DNA of 38,006 bases from Bacteroidota bacterium. Lineage in GTDB: Bacteria; Bacteroidota; Bacteroidia; Chitinophagales; BACL12. The notes beneath the pieces were generated by a model. That model made no database searches and was not told the origin of the DNA. It saw only the letters and a list, made by a program, of their open reading frames with translations. The DNA lies in the NCBI GenBank assembly GCA_029571985.1, contig JAKQVC010000201.1:1-38006 (forward strand), read 5' to 3'. Shown one piece after another: positions 31,266 to 38,006 of the stretch. Both the position numbers and the translations under genes were made by a program. Positions within the stretch are counted from its first letter, which is position 1; the number at the start of each line of letters is the position of its first letter.

Positions 31266-32713
31266 TAGGGTTGACCAAAAATACGGATGGCTCTAACGTA
31301 TGTTGACGTAGGTGTTACCGCACCAATTGCGGGAACAGACGCTTTAGTTAATGTGACATTAATTACTGACGTTGATTCTTCAGGGGGTGAAGCTAAATAC
31401 GTGTCCATTGTAGCTACCAATGTGAGTTTACCACCATTAGCTTGAATACCAGCATCGTCCGGTAAATAGTCTTTCGTAGCGCCCTTTTGATTATATGCTG
31501 AATATAATAACCCTGTACTGATAGCGGGGTTAGCTAATGTCACCGTCAATCGACGCACATTGACCGCTGTTGCTAACCCATCAGATGATTCTAAATCCAT
31601 TTCAATACGGTTTACATGAACAGGTTTTAATGGGTCGTTAATCTTCGCGGTAAATAAAATAGACGCTGATGTATTAGGGATAGTCCACGCCGTTGCGGGG
31701 TCATTATCAACTGCACCTGTAATTGGGGCGGTGTTACTGGTAGTCCCTGAAGTTAATGTGAAAAGGGATGTAATATCTATAAAGTCTTTATCTATAAATT
31801 TACGACCTTCTATATCTGCGTAAATATAAATGTACGATACTGCGATAACTGACGGCCATGTTTCTGTCCCGGCAATGCTTGAATCAATAAGTTTACCTTC
31901 GGGGGACAATTTTAATTGTGCGACTTTCAGTCCGGGTACTTGACTCGATTTACGATATGTAATTTTAACACGTTTAATTCGTTTCCCGGTTGGGATAACA
32001 TCGTAACCTGCGTAGGTGAGTCCAACCGCTGTTAATTTTTTAGATAATACCGAATCATCTTCTAAGGTAAAATCAATATCGAGGATAGGTCGAGCAAGCT
32101 GGGCTGAAATAGTACATGGGATATATACCCGCTCTAATGGTGTCGGAACAATGAAATCAAATACTGCACTAGCCCCATCTACTAATTGCATGTAGGTAAT
32201 GTCATTTACCCCACTACGCCATGCACTACTGTAAAATTGGTCATCAGGCGCGCCCGTTTTATCAATAAATAAGGGTGTCGAGCCTTGTGTCATTTTAAGA
32301 CATAGCCATGTAAGGGCAGAAGGGCCATCATGTGTTTCTGTTACTAGAAAACCTAACTTACCATCTTGTTGTCTATGTAAATTTGGGCCACCATTTCCTG
32401 CCCACTGTGTTTTAATATTATACACATCTGGGTGTTCAGCAAACGTTGCATTAACGCGTGACTGTAGTAGGTCAAAGTTAGCGTCATATTTTTCTTTATC
32501 AAATATATCAAATGGTTCGGTAAATAGTAATTGCTTTACTTTATATTTATCCTGACCTTCGGTATAGTCTTGCAATTCCCATGATTGTATCCGAGATACA
32601 CCATTATCAAAACTATCAAGCCCTGCGGGAGTCTGAAGGTTGACTTCATATTTACCATTAATGACAGTGCTGGTTTTACCAAGATCAGCATGGTGAACAA
32701 CTTTAATACTCAT
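31265..32713 (-). CDS. Putative virion receptor-binding or tail protein
   Basis: 482 residues, TAATG-coupled to the beta-helix gene. Almost all beta-like, with no membrane segment: a ligand-type middle (WLCLKMTQGSTPLFIDKTGAPD) and a C-terminal half with jelly-roll-like patterns. Position in the tail/lysis part of the late operon and its length fit a tail fibre or baseplate component. I recognise no family. Confidence 0.55.
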   Translation of the reverse strand: MSIKVVHHADLGKTSTVINGKYEVNLQTPAGLDSFDNGVSRIQSWELQDYTEGQDKYKVKQLLFTEPFDIFDKEKYDANFDLLQSRVNATFAEHPDVYNIKTQWAGNGGPNLHRQQDGKLGFLVTETHDGPSALTWLCLKMTQGSTPLFIDKTGAPDDQFYSSAWRSGVNDITYMQLVDGASAVFDFIVPTPLERVYIPCTISAQLARPILDIDFTLEDDSVLSKKLTAVGLTYAGYDVIPTGKRIKRVKITYRKSSQVPGLKVAQLKLSPEGKLIDSSIAGTETWPSVIAVSYIYIYADIEGRKFIDKDFIDITSLFTLTSGTTSNTAPITGAVDNDPATAWTIPNTSASILFTAKINDPLKPVHVNRIEMDLESSDGLATAVNVRRLTVTLANPAISTGLLYSAYNQKGATKDYLPDDAGIQANGGKLTLVATMDTYLASPPEESTSVINVTLTKASVPAIGAVTPTSTYVRAIRIFGQP

Positions 32714-32715
32714 TA

Positions 32716-33399
32716 TTATATTCCTACGGCATAGCCGCTAATGTTATCGGGAAGGTTGACGATGGCACTCAGTAACACGCTATCGGTGCTACTGAGCCAG
32801 TGAGTGATGGTGTCGCTTAAATCATGTACGGGTACATCAATATCGAACGCAGGGATACTAGTAGGCCATGCTCGATAGGATGGCCCGGCTAGATCGTCGA
32901 TAACAACAGTAGCTAAATCTTTGATTGCCAATGGGAATCGTGCAATCAAACATTCGGCTTCAGATACCGTTTCAGTAGTTACTTGTGAAGTAATATCTAC
33001 GCCATTATAAAAATATAATGATGATACCAGTGTCGTACTATTATATTTCCCCACTACCCCAGCATTTACTACTGTGCCACTACTGAGTTTGACACACGTA
33101 TTACCCATTGGGATATAGTGAGTGCCGGGGTTACACGGGTTTTCTGTTTCCGTTACATTATTAATGGGCGTACCCATTAATGTTTCGTACCGGATTAATA
33201 CCGAACCATTTTCCACTACGCTATCTACGCGATAACCTTTAATGATCGTACCATCCGCCAATGTTAGAAATACTGGCTGCCGATCATATGAACATTTGTC
33301 GATTAACGGTGCAGGTGGCGGAATATTGACATTAGGTGAGAATGTCCCTTGCGGGTATCCACCTATACCACATGGGCCACATGGGTCATTCGTGCTCAT
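32716..33399 (-). CDS. Hypothetical structural protein
   Basis: 227 residues, its ATG overlapping the holin-like stop by 14 nt. The N-terminus is Pro/Cys-rich (DPCGPCGIGGYPQGTF), followed by a beta-like domain with FLTLADGTIIKGYRVDSV and a Cys pair. Could be a virion or adsorption protein; no family seen. Confidence 0.55.
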   Translation of the reverse strand: MSTNDPCGPCGIGGYPQGTFSPNVNIPPPAPLIDKCSYDRQPVFLTLADGTIIKGYRVDSVVENGSVLIRYETLMGTPINNVTETENPCNPGTHYIPMGNTCVKLSSGTVVNAGVVGKYNSTTLVSSLYFYNGVDITSQVTTETVSEAECLIARFPLAIKDLATVVIDDLAGPSYRAWPTSIPAFDIDVPVHDLSDTITHWLSSTDSVLLSAIVNLPDNISGYAVGI

Positions 33400-33637
33400 T
33401 ATTGCGTTCCTTTTTGAATTTCAAATAATTAATAATCAAATTACCTATTACACCAACGACCGCAACCCCTGTTGAAATAATAGTGGCGTATATTGGAATT
33501 AATTCCAATGGTATACCTAAAATTGCATTTGTTGTTATGTTGTTCATTGCTGTAATACTACTAATCCATGTTGCCACTACACCCCCAATTGTCAATTTAG
33601 CGGTGATGGAATGATCATACATTGGTCGATTAAACAT
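33386..33637 (-). CDS. Holin-like membrane protein
   Basis: 83 residues from ATG 33637, which has AAGGAGG just upstream; the earlier ATG at 33676 lacks one. Two membrane segments (about 14-34 ITAKLTIGGVVATWISS and 43-67 IPIYATIISTGVAVVGVIGN) and a charged tail KKERNNEHE match small class II holins, which let endolysins cross the inner membrane. It lies upstream of the beta-helix/P5-like gene and lipoprotein. Confidence 0.65.
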   Translation of the reverse strand: MFNRPMYDHSITAKLTIGGVVATWISSITAMNNITTNAILGIPLELIPIYATIISTGVAVVGVIGNLIINYLKFKKERNNEHE

Positions 33638-33938
33638 TGACCCCCTCCTTACATTGACATATATATTCCTTAACACCTAACCATGTAGGTGAGGTATCAA
33701 TGCATGGTGATTCCCATATTCGATCAACCTGCCCTGTTGCACTTGTTAAATAAAATAAATCAACATCAGTTCGTTTTATTTTAACTATATCTGACTCATT
33801 AGATAATGGGTCAGTTAGAGTTACATACAGATGATCACCTACTGCTAATAACTGTTTCATTAGACCTATGTTTTCAAAAGTGACCCCCGCAGCACTGGCA
33901 TAGGTGATTGGGCTAATGGCATCGGCGGGTTTTAGCAT
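33630..33938 (-). CDS. Hypothetical structural-operon protein
   Basis: 102 residues from ATG 33938 with GAGGGA upstream. Beta-like, with a CQCKEG end and a central DHLYVTLTDPLSNESD. It overlaps the preceding gene's end by 26 nt and the holin start by 8 nt. Family unknown. Confidence 0.55.
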   Translation of the reverse strand: MLKPADAISPITYASAAGVTFENIGLMKQLLAVGDHLYVTLTDPLSNESDIVKIKRTDVDLFYLTSATGQVDRIWESPCIDTSPTWLGVKEYICQCKEGVNV

Positions 33939-34320
33939 TTTTACATCCCTCGTATTTAGTCACGCCTAATACTATATCGGAGGATAGTTGGAGAATGAAG
34001 CGTAGTAATGGGCAATCTGCTTTACCAACACGATGAATCATTGCATTGTACATCCCCGGAAAATCAGTCAATTCTGAACCGAACTTAACCATTAAACCCT
34101 TAGTGGTTAAACTAACCTTATACTCCAATGTGTCACTAAGCTTAGCGGGTTCACAGGTTGAGGAGGCACAAGCTGTCGCACACCCAAACGGTACACCTGT
34201 ATCGCACACATAATCCAACATTGGGGATGACGCCGATAGTGTTAACCTGAGATCGTCCGAAAGTTTACATCCCGCAACCAGTGGTAATTCTAATGTATTA
34301 CTGACTCTAATTAGCCGCAT
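33913..34320 (-). CDS. Hypothetical structural-operon protein
   Basis: 135 residues, ATG overlapping the end of the giant gene by 14 nt. It has a CATACASSTC cluster and repeated Leu/Ser beta-like stretches (LSDDLRLTLSASS, LSDTLEYKVSLTT) that look like two half-repeats. Similar in style to the small structural proteins at the left end, but no clear family. Confidence 0.55.
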   Translation of the reverse strand: MRLIRVSNTLELPLVAGCKLSDDLRLTLSASSPMLDYVCDTGVPFGCATACASSTCEPAKLSDTLEYKVSLTTKGLMVKFGSELTDFPGMYNAMIHRVGKADCPLLRFILQLSSDIVLGVTKYEGCKNAKTRRCH

Positions 34321-37300
34321 TGTAATAATCCTTAATAGCTTTGCGCATAATATCTAATTTTACAGTTTCAAATGTCGCAAACTCATTTTTATGCTGCATT
34401 AATATTGATTCATCATCTATGTAGGTTAATGGTATATCACCCTCCACCTCACGCTCCGCATTCTGTGCAGTTAATAACTCATTGTATAATGTTCTACTAG
34501 GTCTACCTGCGCGGTTGCGAATATCCTTTAGGGCCTGCTCGATAATGAGGCGTTGTTGTTTCAAGGTTGCCTCATCATCCGGTACATCATATTCCTTGGT
34601 AGTCGGATTGTATGGGTACTCGATTAATTCTTTATTGAGCACATTTACCGCTCGATAAAATAAACCCGGTTCGGGGCGTGAGTACGTACCCATCATTCGA
34701 GATAGACCTATGGTATCCCATAACCCTAATTCTTCTTTAAACGTTGTATTATCGACTTTACTGCCGCCATCGGTATTAGCAAAATGTGATACTAACCCGC
34801 TAAGTGGGCCAACCGCGTAGCCCATAGTAATAGCTTTCACATACTCAGGGGACATATCTATACCGAATACTTTATGGATATTGGCACTTAATTCCTTCCA
34901 TGACTCATCGGTATTTGTCCATCCCTGTGCATACGCGGGTTTACTACTGTCAGTGGCATAACCAATTTGCGCGCCCAATTGTGTGACATTCATTGCACCT
35001 AAAATAAGAGGTGATGCTAGCGATGGTGCAAATGTTGATACGATGAATTTGGTGGGTTCTTCTGTCCAATCAAAATTGGACTGACCCAATGGCCCTAATT
35101 CCTTACGTGCAACATCTGCAATTAATCCTGATAAACTAAACGAGTCGCCATACAAGGCATTTTGTTTACGTACCGCACCCACTGCTGACGCCCACATTAA
35201 CCGGGGCAATCCATATGACATGGGTAATTTAATATATCCACCTAATGGGGTGGGTATTACAATATTTGACGTAGCGGTTAAGATATTAATATTATCTAAT
35301 TTGTTACCTAATTCCGGGTCATCCTCGTCACCGGATAACATGGATAGCATGGCGTACAGCGCAGACATGGCAGTGATACCGCCCACTAGAAAGGCCGCCC
35401 CTTCTTTCGTACTGAATATTCCGCGTGATGTGCGAAGCATATTGGCCGCGCCATAGGCGGATGACCCCACAAAGGGGTACGCGGTACGCATCCATTTTGT
35501 CCATGTGCCCCGTGCATGGAAATTCATCATATCCTTAGTGACAAATGCGGCCTCACGTTTAGATAATCCCATATCCGTTAATGCTTTATATGTCGCTAAT
35601 GATACCCGGTAATCCCACATGCTATTCCATGCGCCAAACACTTCGCGTACTGTTAACCAATATTCCCGTGCGGTGTCGGTAGCTTCTTGCAGACTTACAC
35701 CGTCCCGGTTGCGAATGAGTGCAATTAATTCCTGCATTGCTTCTTCTGGTGATGATTTACCTAGAAATTGTAATAATATTTTATCGTCATCAGGACGTTT
35801 ACCGAACCGGGACTGTCGACCATCTGACCCCTTCATGGTGTAGTTAGTGGCTAATGAGTCGGCGAACACGTTAACCCCTCCTAGCATTTCCAGTTCTTCA
35901 AAGATTTTAACCCATTTATTATTGCGAATAGTAGGGTCTGGTTTATTTAAAAACCGCTCTTTAACTAGTCCAGCTATATCGACAAACATTTCAATATCTG
36001 TCGTATTTTTCATTATGTTTTTAGCAACTTCCGCTGGGGATAATTTATCATACCCCCCGTTAGGGTTGGCAGCTTTTAACCCTCGAAACGCTACATTTAA
36101 TGGTCGCTCGATACTGTCTCTAAGCCAGTTGATGGGCGCGAATGCCAGTACATAATAGGTCAGCAATGATGAATATTTACGAGTCATTAGTCCCAATAAA
36201 TTAACAGCGGCGGAATCTACTTCTTCTTTTACTCCAAGTATCCCCCGCATGGCGAATGAGTATTTTTCGTCAAACCACAACATGTACGTGTCACCTGTTG
36301 GTGACTTGACCCGCAAAATTAAACTAGGGTCTACATTGGCGGGTATGGAGGCGAACGGCCCTAATCGCAGCACATTCAGTCCCGGTAGCGAATGGGCCAG
36401 CGCTTTCTTAAGTAACGCTAATTTAAATGGTTGCACCCCTTTAGCGGTAGCCATTCGACCCGCTGCTCTAAATAAATTAGTAACCGCATCGCTGGGTTGC
36501 GATAGACGACCTTTCCGAGCATAACCCATATTAATTCTAAAATTTTCAGGGGCAAATGAATCCATTACCGCTTCATCACCCATTTCAGTATCAATATCCT
36601 CCCCCGGCTTACCCGCTAATGACACGTAATCATTTGGTGCGTTCCGATAGAATTTATTCCACTCATCTACTTCATCTTGAGTGTATAACCCTGCGGCAAT
36701 CCCTTCCTCTTTTAATTGTGCATATGCTGCTACAATTACTGATTGGAATTGTTTTAAATCCGCAACATCAAAATCTTTCTCTAATAACCTCATTGCCCGT
36801 TCAGCCATCGGAACAGTTGCGCCCCCTTGCAATCGGTACTTTCTAGCATCACCCCCTTCAATTACCCCTGAGCTTTGTGACGTACTAATATCGGACAGTT
36901 CACGATTAAGCTTAGTAATCATTTCATCTAAAATATCATTGACGGTTTTCTTACCTTGTGAATTTTGCAATGCTTTTTCAATATAATTTCTGTATTCAAA
37001 TTTTAATTTCAAAATACCTTGTGCTTGCTGGGTTGCGTTCATGGCGCGTAGTGCACGTAATGTTAATACATCTACTTGTAAATTAGTAATTACAGCTTTA
37101 GTTGACGTAATAATATGTGCAAAGGTTGGGTAATTACTAAATGCCATTAGTATTTCATCTTGCGAAAACTTACCTTCATATTTTTTATAATAGGTGTATA
37201 GTAATTCCTTAACAGGTTGAACAAGAGTCCGTTTATAGTTTTCAAATTCAGCGTTACTTTTCCCCCCTGCTAACGTCAGCTCATGCCATAGCGGTGATGA

Positions 37301-38006
37301 GTCATACGAGTTATCCAGATCAACGTCACCTACTCTAATTAAATAGTCTAAAAAATCTGTCTTATAATCCACGAACCGTTTACGTAATGCTAGGATAGAT
37401 CGTAGTGAATTAAAACTATTGGCTTTATTCTTAAAGGGTAAACCTGAATCAAATTTTAAACCATGCGTGTACCGCATCCACCATGAATGCCATCTATCCG
37501 TAGCATTGCCGCTAACTACATCGTCTTGTGAGTGAACCACTGGACTAAGCGTGTTAATATCCATGTCCATTAACCTAGCATTTTCTGTAAACATTAGGTT
37601 AATTAAGTCAATTGCGTTATCGGTAGTATATTGTGAGGGGATGTTAAATGCCTTTAGAATAATATCTCTAAATTTATCAAAATTGCTTTTTTCAAATTGC
37701 TGACCCGCTTCATTGAACGCATCTCTAAATATACTATTCGTGTACATTTCGGCGGTAAATTCTGCAAGGTTTGTTAAACCATACCAGTCGTTAGCAGTGA
37801 CAGGTTTAGTCGCCCCATCAATTTTCAATTTTGGAATATTACGCCTTGCAAAATCATATAATCTTATTAATTCCTCACGCGCAGCTCTCGATCTCGGCGT
37901 TTGAGTAGGTCGATATATTAATTGTACAGTGGCAGCGTGTAGGGCCTCATGCACTATAGTATGCGGTGTTAAATGCTTAGGTGATATAACAATTGTATTT
38001 GTTCTA
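34307..38006 (-). CDS. Giant polyvalent internal virion protein, 5' end outside window
   Basis: At least 1232 residues; the frame stays open from GTG 37954 to the window edge (reading ...RTNTIVISPKHLTPHTIV), so the start is missing. A zincin motif VHEALHAAT (HExxH) sits at the visible N-terminus. The C-terminal third holds FHARGTWTKWMRTAYPFVGS and neighbours that match the LPD38 domain of large polyvalent proteins, which are packed in virions and injected with the DNA. Long helical spacers lie between. The usual role is modifying or protecting incoming DNA or the cell envelope. Confidence 0.75.
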   Translation of the reverse strand, partial: RTNTIVISPKHLTPHTIVHEALHAATVQLIYRPTQTPRSRAAREELIRLYDFARRNIPKLKIDGATKPVTANDWYGLTNLAEFTAEMYTNSIFRDAFNEAGQQFEKSNFDKFRDIILKAFNIPSQYTTDNAIDLINLMFTENARLMDMDINTLSPVVHSQDDVVSGNATDRWHSWWMRYTHGLKFDSGLPFKNKANSFNSLRSILALRKRFVDYKTDFLDYLIRVGDVDLDNSYDSSPLWHELTLAGGKSNAEFENYKRTLVQPVKELLYTYYKKYEGKFSQDEILMAFSNYPTFAHIITSTKAVITNLQVDVLTLRALRAMNATQQAQGILKLKFEYRNYIEKALQNSQGKKTVNDILDEMITKLNRELSDISTSQSSGVIEGGDARKYRLQGGATVPMAERAMRLLEKDFDVADLKQFQSVIVAAYAQLKEEGIAAGLYTQDEVDEWNKFYRNAPNDYVSLAGKPGEDIDTEMGDEAVMDSFAPENFRINMGYARKGRLSQPSDAVTNLFRAAGRMATAKGVQPFKLALLKKALAHSLPGLNVLRLGPFASIPANVDPSLILRVKSPTGDTYMLWFDEKYSFAMRGILGVKEEVDSAAVNLLGLMTRKYSSLLTYYVLAFAPINWLRDSIERPLNVAFRGLKAANPNGGYDKLSPAEVAKNIMKNTTDIEMFVDIAGLVKERFLNKPDPTIRNNKWVKIFEELEMLGGVNVFADSLATNYTMKGSDGRQSRFGKRPDDDKILLQFLGKSSPEEAMQELIALIRNRDGVSLQEATDTAREYWLTVREVFGAWNSMWDYRVSLATYKALTDMGLSKREAAFVTKDMMNFHARGTWTKWMRTAYPFVGSSAYGAANMLRTSRGIFSTKEGAAFLVGGITAMSALYAMLSMLSGDEDDPELGNKLDNINILTATSNIVIPTPLGGYIKLPMSYGLPRLMWASAVGAVRKQNALYGDSFSLSGLIADVARKELGPLGQSNFDWTEEPTKFIVSTFAPSLASPLILGAMNVTQLGAQIGYATDSSKPAYAQGWTNTDESWKELSANIHKVFGIDMSPEYVKAITMGYAVGPLSGLVSHFANTDGGSKVDNTTFKEELGLWDTIGLSRMMGTYSRPEPGLFYRAVNVLNKELIEYPYNPTTKEYDVPDDEATLKQQRLIIEQALKDIRNRAGRPSRTLYNELLTAQNAEREVEGDIPLTYIDDESILMQHKNEFATFETVKLDIMRKAIKDYYNAAN

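Overview
The window is a stretch of tailed-phage genome (Caudoviricetes type), or a phage-plasmid, moderately AT-rich and very gene-dense, with most genes joined by ATGA or TAATG start/stop overlaps. Virion genes lie on the minus strand at both ends: 1-6451 holds small structural proteins, a portal-like protein, both terminase subunits and two membrane proteins; 29409-38006 holds a lipoprotein, tail or receptor-type proteins, a holin-like protein and a giant polyvalent internal virion protein. Both outermost minus-strand genes are open at the window edges, so the window is a cut through a larger, possibly circular genome. Capsid and tail-core genes are not seen and may lie outside. A lipobox protein and periplasmic-type wall enzymes suggest a Gram-negative host; I cannot name it.

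Layout: (i) 6452-6791, a regulatory gap with inverted ATTGACAT words; (ii) 6792-8640, an HNH nuclease gene, an AT-hook-like protein and two small genes, with two clear terminators; (iii) 8640-9710, a non-coding, repeat-packed region that looks like a replication origin or control region (iterons, CGACA tandem, TGGATT boxes); (iv) 9711-13166, small early genes, several of them micro-proteins or apparently frame-disrupted, the first two preceded by a duplicated, covarying two-hairpin RNA leader; (v) 13160-17617, a DHH/DHHA1 remnant, then an FtsK-like DNA translocase, a multi-pass membrane protein, an M23 peptidase, two zinc ribbons, a membrane-anchored lysozyme-like enzyme and a small FUN14-like membrane protein; (vi) 17614-29366, the replication block: family-B DNA polymerase, Cas4/RecB-like nuclease, VRR-NUC-like protein, SNF2-type helicase, a putative zinc protein with a Pro-rich repeat, HTH regulator, AEP primase-DUF927 helicase fusion and a Dcm-like cytosine methyltransferase. 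A bidirectional terminator at 29365-29402 separates the converging transcripts.

How the parts work together: the polymerase, primase-helicase, SNF2 helicase and two PD-(D/E)XK-type nucleases form a self-contained replication and recombination set, probably acting from the iteron region. Terminase, portal and the polyvalent protein handle packaging and DNA delivery. The FtsK-peptidase-lysozyme-membrane cluster is the most unusual part. It encodes a DNA motor, two wall-cutting enzymes and membrane proteins in one early-side operon, apart from the late lysis and structural genes. I infer a possible envelope-spanning DNA-transfer or DNA-entry machine. The whole window also appears to contain no CCWGG site by eye, striking next to a Dcm-family methyltransferase gene.
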